From Bdellovibrio sp. ZAP7 (GTDB lineage: Bacteria > Bdellovibrionota > UBA1018 > CAIMNF01), in contig CAMCGZ010000015.1 of NCBI GenBank assembly GCA_945874535.1, positions 1 to 59,647 on the forward strand: a DNA stretch of 59,647 nt, read 5' to 3'. Below, piece by piece: positions 23,845 to 32,402 of this stretch. The position numbers and the translations under genes were made by a program. The notes beneath the pieces are model-generated. The model did no database searches. It saw only the letters and a program-made list of their open reading frames with translations, and was not told the origin of the DNA. Each line of letters opens with the position of its first letter. Position 1 is the first letter of the stretch.

Positions 23845-25172
23845 ATTCTTTCGAGGGTCTTCACACGCATTCTCCGGATGTGGACCTCCTGAAAGAGAGT
23901 TGGTCCCAGTTTGCGCCCGAGGAGCGCCTGGAATGGTTCAAGCGCCTATCCAGGAGTGATGCCGAGGAATTGTTTTTGAATCTGAGCCCGTCCGATCAGG
24001 CCGAGTGGTTTTCTGTGCTCGATTGGAGTGAAAGGCGTTCCTGGCTTCGTTTATTGCCCCTGGATGATTCGGCCGATTTGATCCAGGAGTTTCCGCTCGA
24101 GGAGCGAGAGCGTTTGATCGGGCTCCTCGACCGCGATACCGCCGCCGATGTGACCGCACTGCTGGCCTATGCAGAGGATGCAGCGGGTGGTTTGATGAAT
24201 CCGCGGTTTGTGAGACTCCGTCCGGATGTGATGGTGGATGTGGCCGTCCGCTACCTGCGCACCCAGGCAAGAAAACAGGTCGAAACGATTCACTATGCCT
24301 ATGTCATCGGGCCTGATGCGAAGCTCATGGGTACCGTTTCGTTCCGCGATCTTCTGTTGGCTTCTCCCGAAAAATTAGTATCTGAAATCATGGAGACCGA
24401 CCTCATCACCATTCCCGAACACATGGATCAGGAAGAGGTGAGTCGGAAGTTCTCGCATCATGGTCTCACTGCGATTCCCGTGGTCGATGGTCAGGGTCTC
24501 ATGAAGGGGATTGTCTCGGTCGATGACGTGGTGGATGTGGTCCAAGAAGAAGCGACCGAGGACATGCACAAGCTCGGGGGTACGGCTGCACTCGAGGATC
24601 CGTATTTGCAGGTTTCTCTGTTTGATTTGGTAAAAAAACGGGCCGGGTGGCTGGTGCTCCTCTTTGTCAGCGAAATGTTCACGGCTACGGTGATGGGATT
24701 TTACGAAAAACAGATCGAACGGGCTGTGGTGTTGGCGCTGTTCATCCCGCTCATCATCTCGAGCGGAGGTAATTCCGGTTCGCAAGCCTCGACCTTGATC
24801 ATCCGGGCCATGGCATTGGGTGAAGTGAAGTTGAAAGACTACGGGCGGGTGTTTTTCAGAGAATTGCGTGCCGGGCTCATGCTCGGAGGGATTCTGGGGG
24901 CGATCGGACTCCTGCGGATTCTCTTTTGGCCCGGCACCGAGGCTATTTACGGTCCGCATTACTTCTGGATCGGCCTCACGGTTTCATTGAGTCTGCTCGG
25001 CATTGTTCTCTGGGGAACCTTGACCGGTTCCATGCTGCCCTTTGTGCTGAAGCGCTTCGGGCTCGACCCGGCCAGCGCCTCGGCTCCGTTTGTGGCGACC
25101 CTCGTGGATGTCACCGGGATCATGATTTATTTCACTCTGGCGAGTTTTTTGCTGAAGGGGCTGCTTCTGTAA
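23841..25172 (+). CDS. mgtE: MgtE magnesium transporter
   Basis: 443 residues with all MgtE parts in order: N-terminal helical domain with RLLPLDDSADLIQEFP...DTAADVTALLAYAEDAAGGLMN, two CBS domains (about 135-255, including VVDGQGLMKGIVSVDDVVDV) that sense cytoplasmic magnesium, the plug helix, and five membrane helices with the conserved GGNSGSQASTLIIRAMALGE pore motif. It imports Mg2+ (some homologues also Co2+) across the inner membrane. Start ATG overlaps the methyltransferase stop (ATGA). Length is normal for the family. Confidence 0.96.
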   Translation: MNSFEGLHTHSPDVDLLKESWSQFAPEERLEWFKRLSRSDAEELFLNLSPSDQAEWFSVLDWSERRSWLRLLPLDDSADLIQEFPLEERERLIGLLDRDTAADVTALLAYAEDAAGGLMNPRFVRLRPDVMVDVAVRYLRTQARKQVETIHYAYVIGPDAKLMGTVSFRDLLLASPEKLVSEIMETDLITIPEHMDQEEVSRKFSHHGLTAIPVVDGQGLMKGIVSVDDVVDVVQEEATEDMHKLGGTAALEDPYLQVSLFDLVKKRAGWLVLLFVSEMFTATVMGFYEKQIERAVVLALFIPLIISSGGNSGSQASTLIIRAMALGEVKLKDYGRVFFRELRAGLMLGGILGAIGLLRILFWPGTEAIYGPHYFWIGLTVSLSLLGIVLWGTLTGSMLPFVLKRFGLDPASASAPFVATLVDVTGIMIYFTLASFLLKGLLL

Positions 25173-25212
25173 GGGACTTGACCCTTCAGGAAAATCCGGT
25201 TCTGATACCCCC

Positions 25213-26025
25213 ATGGGCGGGATGATCAGAATCCTTGGGGTGGTGTTCGTTTTATATATGGTTTTGATGGCTGCTCCGTCAGTGCAGGCAGGGGATTTTT
25301 GCGCCCGTTCTGAAGAAGACCTGCGGGCCGTCTTCGAGGATCCTTCCCAGCGCATGGGTTTTGAGAACCAAGGCGGACTCATGAATGGCGGCACTTGCTG
25401 GTGGCACAGCCGACTGCAGCGGGCTGCGATCTACCTGGTCCGCTTCCGTCCCGAACTCCCCCGGCCTGATCGGTCAGCAGTGGAGCGGATTCTGAAAGAT
25501 CTCGTGCACCAACGGCAGGTGGTTGAGATTCCCGGGTATGCCGGCTTTGCCGAATTCACCCGGGATCATCAGGCACAGGTTCAGCGGGAGCTCGATTTGT
25601 GGCAGATCCGGGACGGATTTGTGAATCAACAATGGATCCGCGGGTTGTCGGGTAGACCGGTCATGCCCGCAAGGAAATTGGCAAAACGCATGGAGCGGAT
25701 TCACCGGGCGTTTCGGGCATCGAAGCCCGGACTTTGGGTGATGGCCCAGATGAAGGGGATCACCTCACATGCCTTGCTCCTGCTGGGAATGGAATCCACC
25801 TCAGCGGGCTACCGGCTTCAATTCATCGATTCGAATTTTCCGGGCGAGACCCGGGGGCTCGAATACCGTCGTGGGGACCGGACCCTCGATCTCGGCTATG
25901 CTGAGTTCATTCCTTATGCAGGGTTTCGAAATGATTTTCGGCGCATTGCGGCAGCGCTTGACGCGCATTGCGGCCGTGGAACCGTTTCTGATCCATTTGA
26001 GATTTCCGACGAACTGATTTTTTGA
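25213..26025 (+). CDS. Secreted papain-like cysteine-protease-like protein
   Basis: 270 residues from ATG 25213 (ATG 25222 also possible), signal peptide ending at SVQA. MNGGTCWWHSRLQRAA places Cys62 at the start of a helix, ITSHALLLLGM gives His186 on a strand, and QFIDSNFP gives Asp206: the Cys-His-Asp/Asn order of papain-fold peptidases. The middle is helical and basic. No named family recognised. If active it would work in the periplasm or outside. Located between mgtE and fbaA on the same strand. Confidence 0.72.
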   Translation: MGGMIRILGVVFVLYMVLMAAPSVQAGDFCARSEEDLRAVFEDPSQRMGFENQGGLMNGGTCWWHSRLQRAAIYLVRFRPELPRPDRSAVERILKDLVHQRQVVEIPGYAGFAEFTRDHQAQVQRELDLWQIRDGFVNQQWIRGLSGRPVMPARKLAKRMERIHRAFRASKPGLWVMAQMKGITSHALLLLGMESTSAGYRLQFIDSNFPGETRGLEYRRGDRTLDLGYAEFIPYAGFRNDFRRIAAALDAHCGRGTVSDPFEISDELIF

Positions 26026-26038
26026 TACGACGGGGGGC

Positions 26039-27103
26039 ATGAAATTCAAGCCCGGTATCGTATTCGGATCAGCTCTTCAGGACCTTTATCAATACGCCAA
26101 GGAGACCGGCTTCGCGCTCCCTGCGGTGAACGTCATCGGCACGGATTCGGTGAATGCCGTTCTGGAGACGGCCAAGGCCGTGAACTCTCCGGTGATCATC
26201 CAGTTTTCGAACGGCGGTGGACAATTCTATGCGGGTAAGGCCCTGAAGCTTCCGAATGACGGCGGAGCGGTGCTGGGGTCGGTCAGTGGCGCGCGGCACA
26301 TCGCCCTCATGGCCGAGCATTACGGGGTTCCGGTCGTGATCCACACCGACCATGCGGCGAAGAAACTCCTGCCCTGGATCGACGGCATGCTGAAGCTGAG
26401 CGAGGAACACTACCAGGCAACCCAAAAACCCCTGTTCTCATCCCACATGCTCGATCTTTCAGAAGAGTCGCTTCAGGAGAACATGGAGATCTCTGCGAAC
26501 TACTTCAAGCGCATGCGCGCCATCGAGACCGGTATCGAAATCGAGCTCGGCGTGACCGGCGGAGAAGAAGACGGGGTCGACAACACCCATGTCGACAATG
26601 CCAAGCTCTACACCCAGCCCGAAGATGTGGCCTATGCCTACCAGCACCTGAAAGAAATCGGAGAAGGATTCACTGTTGCAGCGTCTTTCGGAAACGTGCA
26701 CGGGGTCTACAAGCCCGGTAACGTGAAACTCACTCCGGTCATTCTCAAGAACTCCCAGGACCACATCGAGAAGAAATTCGGCACTGCCAAAAAGCCTGTA
26801 AACTTTGTATTCCACGGTGGATCCGGTTCCACCCGAGAAGAGATCCGCGAGACCATCGGGTACGGAGTCATCAAAATGAACATCGACACCGACATGCAGT
26901 GGGCTTTCTGGGAAGGGGTCAAGGACTACTACCTCGAAAAGAGCGCCTACTTGCAAGGTCAGCTCGGAAATCCCGAAGGCGACGATGCTCCGAACAAGAA
27001 GTATTACGATCCCCGCGTTTGGCTCCGGAAAGGTGAAGAGAACTTCGTGAAGCGCCTGAAGGGTGCCTTCGAAGACCTCAACAACCTGAACCGGAATGCT
27101 TGA
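26039..27103 (+). CDS. fbaA: Class II fructose-bisphosphate aldolase
   Basis: 354 residues, matching E. coli FbaA length. Zinc and catalytic motifs: PVVIHTDHAAKKLLPWIDGML (His and Asp), SSHMLDLSEESLQENM, IEIELGVTGGEEDG, NVHGVYKPG with zinc His, and FVFHGGSGSTREEI. Catalyses cleavage of fructose-1,6-bisphosphate to glyceraldehyde-3-phosphate and DHAP, linking to gap, pgk and tpiA later in the window. A G-run directly before the ATG serves as ribosome-binding site. The end overlaps selO by 8 nt. Confidence 0.96.
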   Translation: MKFKPGIVFGSALQDLYQYAKETGFALPAVNVIGTDSVNAVLETAKAVNSPVIIQFSNGGGQFYAGKALKLPNDGGAVLGSVSGARHIALMAEHYGVPVVIHTDHAAKKLLPWIDGMLKLSEEHYQATQKPLFSSHMLDLSEESLQENMEISANYFKRMRAIETGIEIELGVTGGEEDGVDNTHVDNAKLYTQPEDVAYAYQHLKEIGEGFTVAASFGNVHGVYKPGNVKLTPVILKNSQDHIEKKFGTAKKPVNFVFHGGSGSTREEIRETIGYGVIKMNIDTDMQWAFWEGVKDYYLEKSAYLQGQLGNPEGDDAPNKKYYDPRVWLRKGEENFVKRLKGAFEDLNNLNRNA

Positions 27104-28496
27104 GAATAGCTTTCAGACACTTCCGCCATGGCTCCATGCCGAGGTGACGCCGACCCCGGTGATCGGGGCGCGCTTGGTGCATGCACACCCGGAACTGCGA
27201 CATGAGCTTGGGCTTCAGTCATTGTCGGATGGCGAACTCCTCACCTGGTTGAACGGTCAGAGCCGGATTCCCGGCGATCAGCGGATCGCCACCCGGTATG
27301 CCGGGCATCAGTTCGGCGTCTGGGCCGGCCAGTTGGGCGACGGGCGGGCGATTTCGCTGGGTGAGTTTGTGACCTCCTCACGTGGCCGGCTTGAAGTTCA
27401 AGTCAAGGGCGCGGGACCCACTCCGTTTTCGCGGCGTGGAGACGGGCGTGCGGTGCTCCGCTCTTCAGTACGGGAATACCTCTGTTCGATTGCCATGAAG
27501 GGGCTTGGGATACCCACCTCCGAGGTACTGGCTTTGGTTACGGGTACCGAGCCCGTAGAGCGCGAGACCACTGAGACGGCAGCTCTGGTGGCTCGAGTGT
27601 TTCCGACCAATCTCCGATTGGGCCACTTCGAACTCTGCCGTCACTTCAATCGGCCCATGGAGTTCGATGCTTTGACTCATTACACCCGCGAGCTCTTTTT
27701 TCCGGAGTGCACGATCGAGGAAATGCTTCGGGAGATCACCCGGCGTACCGCGCATTTGATGGCCGCTTGGCAGGATGTGGGATTCTGTCACGGGGTCATG
27801 AACACCGATAATTTTTCCATCTTGGGATTCACGCTCGATTACGGGCCTTTCGGGTTTTTAGAAGACACCCGACTCGATCATGTCTGCAATCATTCCGACC
27901 ACGAAGGACGCTACGCCTACCACCGGCAGCCGGACGTGGGGGTTTGGAACATGGAGCGCTTTTTGGCTTGTTTCCGCGATCTGGTTCCAGTTGAGACCTT
28001 GACCCGGATCCTGGACTCGTATTTCCATGACTTCAAGGCCGAAACGGATCATCGGATCCGCCGGAAGCTCGGTTTTTCGACTTCCCGTGATACCGATGCA
28101 GGACTGTTTCTCGATTTGCTCCGGATCCTCCACGATCAACGGATCGACTACACCTGGTTTTTCAGGGAGCTCGCTCAAGCAGGCTTCGGTCGGGTGTCCG
28201 CGATCAGGAATGAAGCTCTGGCCGGCTGGCTGAAACAGTACGCGGAACGATTGGTCCTCGAGGGGCGTGATGAGGGGGAGCGCTCCCTTGCCATGCTCCG
28301 GAACAATCCCAAGTACATTCTAAGGAATTACATCGCCCAAGAGGTGATCGAGGCAGTGTCCCGAGGCTCGGACCGTGAGCTTTTGGATTGGATCCGGATT
28401 CTCGAAACACCTTACGACGAACATCCCGGGTTTGAGCGCTATGCTGAGCCCACTCCGGACGCATTCAAGCACTTTGAGATCTCTTGTTCGAGTTGA
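27096..28496 (+). CDS. selO: SelO/YdiU protein adenylyltransferase
   Basis: 466 residues. Complete SelO pseudokinase-fold enzyme: YAGHQFGVWAGQLGDGRAISLGE, VQVKGAGPTPFSRRGDGRAVLRSSVREYL, CHGVMNTDNFSILG and YGPFGFLEDT are conserved. It transfers AMP from ATP to Ser/Thr/Tyr of proteins, with a redox role in E. coli. The C-terminus ends SCSS, as in bacterial Cys-form SelO; no selenocysteine codon is needed. Overlaps fbaA by 8 nt, so expression is tied to glycolysis here. Confidence 0.95.
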   Translation: MLENSFQTLPPWLHAEVTPTPVIGARLVHAHPELRHELGLQSLSDGELLTWLNGQSRIPGDQRIATRYAGHQFGVWAGQLGDGRAISLGEFVTSSRGRLEVQVKGAGPTPFSRRGDGRAVLRSSVREYLCSIAMKGLGIPTSEVLALVTGTEPVERETTETAALVARVFPTNLRLGHFELCRHFNRPMEFDALTHYTRELFFPECTIEEMLREITRRTAHLMAAWQDVGFCHGVMNTDNFSILGFTLDYGPFGFLEDTRLDHVCNHSDHEGRYAYHRQPDVGVWNMERFLACFRDLVPVETLTRILDSYFHDFKAETDHRIRRKLGFSTSRDTDAGLFLDLLRILHDQRIDYTWFFRELAQAGFGRVSAIRNEALAGWLKQYAERLVLEGRDEGERSLAMLRNNPKYILRNYIAQEVIEAVSRGSDRELLDWIRILETPYDEHPGFERYAEPTPDAFKHFEISCSS

Positions 28497-28507
28497 GGCC
28501 AGACGGG

Positions 28508-28879
28508 TCACTCCGAGGATTGAATCCACAAGCGGACAGCAGCGAATACCAGTAACAAGGAAAATCCTTTTTGAAGGATCTTGACGGGCAAATGAACAGC
28601 CAGACGCGCACCCACGAAGGCTCCGAGGAACATCCCAAGTGCAATCCAGAGGCTGTACTTCAGGTGCTCGCCGGTAATCAGGCCGGATTTGAAATACTGG
28701 TAAACCCCGAGTGCGCCCACCGGCAGGAGCATGGCTGCCAGTGAGACTCCACTTGCAGTCTTTTGGCTGATGTTGAGGCCATAGACCATGGCTGGAACCA
28801 GAACCACGCCTCCTCCGATGCCAAAAAGGCCGGAAAGAATGCCTGCGGTGATTCCCATGAAGAGCAACAAAAGGGTCAT
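28508..28879 (-). CDS. Half-size TSUP (TauE/SafE) membrane protein
   Basis: 123 residues from ATG 28879; a GTG at 28933 gives an 18-residue longer form without added membrane sequence. Four membrane segments, with GILSGLFGIGGGVVLVPAMVYGLNISQKTASGVSLAAMLLP, the N-terminal signature of the TauE/SafE/DUF81 sulfite or organic-anion exporters. Full-length members have two such halves; half-size proteins exist and may dimerise. Substrate unknown. Convergent with selO and divergent from the OPT gene. Confidence 0.85.
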   Translation of the reverse strand: MTLLLLFMGITAGILSGLFGIGGGVVLVPAMVYGLNISQKTASGVSLAAMLLPVGALGVYQYFKSGLITGEHLKYSLWIALGMFLGAFVGARLAVHLPVKILQKGFSLLLVFAAVRLWIQSSE

Positions 28880-28964
28880 AGGAGGGGTATCCTCCTTCGG
28901 AACCGCTTCGTCAAGGGTCTGGGAGCTTGCCACTCCCGTTTCGGGTCGTTAGACTGGGTCGAAT

Positions 28965-30857
28965 ATGGAACTGAAGGAACTGACTCCCGAACAGGTGCGT
29001 GACTGGACCCTCGAACAAAAAGACCGTTGGTGGTTGAACGAGGTGTACCGGGGCGATATGCCCCAATTGAATCTTCGCTCGGCCCTGACTGGAATGCTGC
29101 TGGGGGGAGTGCTCTCTCTCACCAATCTGTATGTCGGGATCAAGACCGGCTGGACCCTCGGGGTGGGCATTTCATCCGTGATCCTTTCGTTTGCCATGTT
29201 CAAGCTCATCTCGAAGCTGAAGCTCGGGCGGGAGATGACCATCCTCGAGAACAATGCGATGCAATCGGTGGCAACCAGCGCCGGCTACATGACGGCTCCG
29301 CTGATCAGCGCCATTCCCGCTTACATGCTCGTGACCGGCAAAGTGATTCCCATGGAACACACTCTGGTGTGGATCATCCTGCTTTCGATCCTCGGAGTGT
29401 TGTATGCGTTCCCCTTGAAAAAGCGTTTTATCAACGACGAGCAGCTGCCCTTTCCGGAGGGATACGCCGCCGGCGTCGTGCTTCAAAACCTCCATGCCGA
29501 TGAGGGGAATCCGAACGGTAAGAGTGACGGACTCTTCAAAGCCAAAATTCTGGGCTACGGAGCCGGAGTCTCGGCCTTGCTCGAGACGCTTCGGAACGAG
29601 AAAGTCATGCATTCGCTGAAGGTCGGGTTTTTGGCTATCCCGGAGCACCTCGACGATCTGGTTTACAAGTTTTTCACGCCCACTCTTTTGGGAACCCCGC
29701 TCAAGGACCTGACCATCCGGATGGACACCTCTATTGTGATGCTCGGGACCGGTGGGCTCATGGGTACTAAAACCGGCGCCTCACTCATCATCGGAGCCAT
29801 TTTGAATTATGGCGTGCTGGCACCTTTCCTGATCCGTGAGGGAGTGATCCCGTCAGCCACCTTCAAGGCGATCACCATGTGGTCGCTTTGGTTCGGTGCC
29901 GCGCTGATGACCACCGCTTCACTCTATTCATTTTTTTCTAAGCCCCAGGTCTTTGTAGCAGCCTTCAAGAAGATGGCACAAAAAGGACCCAAAGCAGCCG
30001 ATCCGCTCGAGGCGATCGAGCTTCCCGGTAAAGTGTCTTTAGTGGGCATCCCTTTGGTGGGCGCCGTGATGGTGTGGCTCGGGCACGCCTGGTTCGAGTT
30101 CGGGATTCTGGAAGGCATCATCGCCATTCCACTCGTGTTCGTTTTCACTCTCATTGCCGTCACTTCGACCGGCCTCACTTCGATCACTCCCGGTGGAGCC
30201 CTCGGGAAGCTGACTCAGCTCACGTATTCGCAAATTTCTCCCGGCAATGTGCCAACCAACATCATGGCAGCGGGCATCAATTCGGAAGTGGCCTTGAATG
30301 CTTCAAACCTCTTGATGGATATCAAACCGGGCTACATGCTCGGTGCCAAGCCTCGCCAACAGGCGGTGGGCCATGTGCTCGGGATCTTTGCCGGTGCGGC
30401 GGTTTCGGTTCCGGTGTATTACCTGATTTTCAAGGGGGACATCTCCTTGTTGACCAGTGATCAGCTCCCGATGCCGGGGGCTACGATCTGGAAAGCGGTG
30501 GCCGAAGCGCTCACGAAGGGGCTCTCCGCGCTCCATCCCACCGCTCAGATTGCAGCCCTGGTGGGGGCGGTGCTCGGGATCGTGCTTGAGTTTTTGAATC
30601 AAAGGACGAAAGGAAAGTTCCCGGTGTCAGCGATCGGACTCGGGCTCGCGTTTGTTCTGCGTTTCACTGATTCGCTTGCCATGGCGCTCGGAGCATTCTT
30701 TTTCTGGTACTGCTCCAAGAAATTCAAGGATTCTGAGAGCACCGGGCACAAAGTCTTCGTCGAAAACTCGGAGACCTTGTGTGCGGGGGTGATTGCGGGG
30801 GGTTCGATCATCGGGATTTTGCTGATCATCCTCGAGACCGTGGTGTTCGGGAATTGA
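28965..30857 (+). CDS. OPT family oligopeptide transporter
   Basis: 630 residues with about 14-16 membrane segments. The N-terminal block PQLNLRSALTGMLLGGVLSLTNLYVGIKTGWTLGVGISSVILSFA, ENNAMQSVATSAGYM, and NDEQLPFPEGYAAGVVL are the signature of the prokaryotic OPT superfamily (proton-coupled uptake of peptides or metal chelates). MGTKTGASLIIGAILNYGVLAP and a NIMAAGINSEVALNASNLLMDIKPGYMLGAKPRQQ block are also conserved. An ordinary length and uninterrupted frame suggest function. Substrate not predictable. Confidence 0.93.
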   Translation: MELKELTPEQVRDWTLEQKDRWWLNEVYRGDMPQLNLRSALTGMLLGGVLSLTNLYVGIKTGWTLGVGISSVILSFAMFKLISKLKLGREMTILENNAMQSVATSAGYMTAPLISAIPAYMLVTGKVIPMEHTLVWIILLSILGVLYAFPLKKRFINDEQLPFPEGYAAGVVLQNLHADEGNPNGKSDGLFKAKILGYGAGVSALLETLRNEKVMHSLKVGFLAIPEHLDDLVYKFFTPTLLGTPLKDLTIRMDTSIVMLGTGGLMGTKTGASLIIGAILNYGVLAPFLIREGVIPSATFKAITMWSLWFGAALMTTASLYSFFSKPQVFVAAFKKMAQKGPKAADPLEAIELPGKVSLVGIPLVGAVMVWLGHAWFEFGILEGIIAIPLVFVFTLIAVTSTGLTSITPGGALGKLTQLTYSQISPGNVPTNIMAAGINSEVALNASNLLMDIKPGYMLGAKPRQQAVGHVLGIFAGAAVSVPVYYLIFKGDISLLTSDQLPMPGATIWKAVAEALTKGLSALHPTAQIAALVGAVLGIVLEFLNQRTKGKFPVSAIGLGLAFVLRFTDSLAMALGAFFFWYCSKKFKDSESTGHKVFVENSETLCAGVIAGGSIIGILLIILETVVFGN

Positions 30858-30864
30858 TGCCGCT

Positions 30865-31353
30865 TTAACGGCGGGGCTTCACCACGAGTTCCCGGTAGCC
30901 GCTCTGTGAGTCCGGCTCACGGGTAAAATCAGCATCCTCGAGTTCGGCGATCACGATTTCAGCCGTGGTGTAGATGGTGTTTCCGGGCATCAGGTGTCCG
31001 CCCCGGGTGGATCCTTTACCATCCGAGACGCTCAGGTGCAGGTGCATCGAGTCCTCGTTCAGGGTTCCGACCAAAGAAACGATCTCGAAGTGACCTTCTT
31101 CTGCTAGGGCCTCTTTTTGATTGGCATAGCGGAGGTTCACCCGGGTGAGACTTCCGACCGTGGTCACGATCGCCGCTGCGCGGATGTGTTGGCTCTTGGC
31201 CCAGGCCTGGAGTTCCTCGGTGAGGCCCTGGCCCGGTTTCAGTCGCAGAGTGTGCGCCCGAACGCGCGAGGGTGCCGTAGCAGAATCAGACTTCGGCATG
31301 GAGCCGCAGGCCACGCAAGGGAGAAACATCAGAATCGATTTCCAGGATTTCAT
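30865..31353 (-). CDS. Exported PPC/DUF296 (PD1-like) domain protein, probable lipoprotein
   Basis: 162 residues. The N-terminus MKSWKSILMFLPCVACGSMPK looks like a lipoprotein signal, although VAC is not a canonical lipobox. The PPC domain is complete: HTLRLKPGQGLTEELQAWAKSQHIRAAAIVTTVGSLTRVNLRYA, GHFEIVSLVGTL and MHLHLSVSDGKGSTRGGHL with conserved His and Gly. PPC domains form trimers; bacterial ones are usually cytoplasmic, so export is notable. The start overlaps the mnmH stop (ATGA), making it the third gene of the selD-mnmH operon. Function unknown. Confidence 0.85.
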   Translation of the reverse strand: MKSWKSILMFLPCVACGSMPKSDSATAPSRVRAHTLRLKPGQGLTEELQAWAKSQHIRAAAIVTTVGSLTRVNLRYANQKEALAEEGHFEIVSLVGTLNEDSMHLHLSVSDGKGSTRGGHLMPGNTIYTTAEIVIAELEDADFTREPDSQSGYRELVVKPRR

Positions 31354-32402
31354 TTGAGCCCTTTCAAATAGTCGATACAGGCCCGAGCGTCTCCGCGAAA
31401 GGCCACGCGATCGAGACTCTTGGCAATCGATTTGTCATAGAGCGGATCGTAGTAGCGGAGCAGGAGCGCCTCGATCCAGGGACTGTGCATCTCGAGAGTC
31501 GGGGTTTCATCGTTTTGGAAGGCGGCATCGATCAGACTGCGGATCCGGGCGGTTTCGAGGCCACCGAGTTTTTTAGATATCCGATCGAGCGATTCCTGCA
31601 TGAACTTCGCCACGGTAGGAGTGTCGCCCCCGTGCGAGTGCAAGCGCTCTAGCACATAGCCTTCGAAGATGTTCCGGATGCGTTCTTGAATCGGGAGCTC
31701 CAGGAGCAGAATCGGAGCCTGATTCATCGAATCCTTGAGTGTCCGGGGCACGACACAGGACCCGATCATGACAGACTCGTCTTCGACCAGGGTCACGGGT
31801 GCCGGAGCGTGTTTCAAGAACTGAATGGCCACGCGATTTTCAAAGGTGATTTGGGCCGGCTGGGGTCCCATCTTCCCGAAGCTCGAACCCTTGTGGTTCG
31901 CGGCGCCCTCCAGGTCGAGGGAGGGGAGCGGGGTGGCGTTTAGAATGAGTGTCTTTCCCGAACCGGTCCTGCCTCCGACCACGAGCAACTTCCGATTCAA
32001 GCTTTCTTGTTCCAGGGTTTCCAATAAAAAGCGCCGGAGTGCCTTATAGCCCCCGGGAATATAGGGAAGCTTCAGACCGCGTTCTTCGATCCAGGAGACA
32101 CTGATCTGGGACCGGAGTCCCCCGCGGAAGCAATACAGCCGGGTATCAGGATTCTGCTTCAGGAACGCAACCCACGCATCGATCCGGGCTTCACGCAGCT
32201 CGCCCGCAACCAGCTCATGCCCGAGCTTCAGAGCTTCTGCCTGACCGGCCTCTTTGTATCGGGTTCCGACTGCGGCCCGTTCCTTATCGTCCATGAGCGG
32301 GAGGTTCACCGAGGCAGGGAAATGCCCCTCGTGGAATTCCACCGGTGCGCGGACATCGATGAGGGGCGTGTCGTTTCTGAAGAGCTCGCCGAATTCATGC
32401 AT
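31350..32402 (-). CDS. mnmH: tRNA 2-selenouridine synthase (MnmH/SelU)
   Basis: 350 residues, family-normal length. N-terminal rhodanese domain with the active-site loop LYCFRGGLRSQ (Cys91), then a P-loop domain with VVGGRTGSGKT (about 142-151) and the characteristic DLEGAANHKGSSFG block. It replaces sulfur by selenium in 5-substituted 2-thiouridine at wobble position 34 of Glu, Gln and Lys tRNAs, by way of a geranylated intermediate, using selenophosphate. It overlaps selD by 8 nt, so selenophosphate maker and user are coupled; the PPC lipoprotein follows. Confidence 0.95.
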   Translation of the reverse strand: MHEFGELFRNDTPLIDVRAPVEFHEGHFPASVNLPLMDDKERAAVGTRYKEAGQAEALKLGHELVAGELREARIDAWVAFLKQNPDTRLYCFRGGLRSQISVSWIEERGLKLPYIPGGYKALRRFLLETLEQESLNRKLLVVGGRTGSGKTLILNATPLPSLDLEGAANHKGSSFGKMGPQPAQITFENRVAIQFLKHAPAPVTLVEDESVMIGSCVVPRTLKDSMNQAPILLLELPIQERIRNIFEGYVLERLHSHGGDTPTVAKFMQESLDRISKKLGGLETARIRSLIDAAFQNDETPTLEMHSPWIEALLLRYYDPLYDKSIAKSLDRVAFRGDARACIDYLKGLK

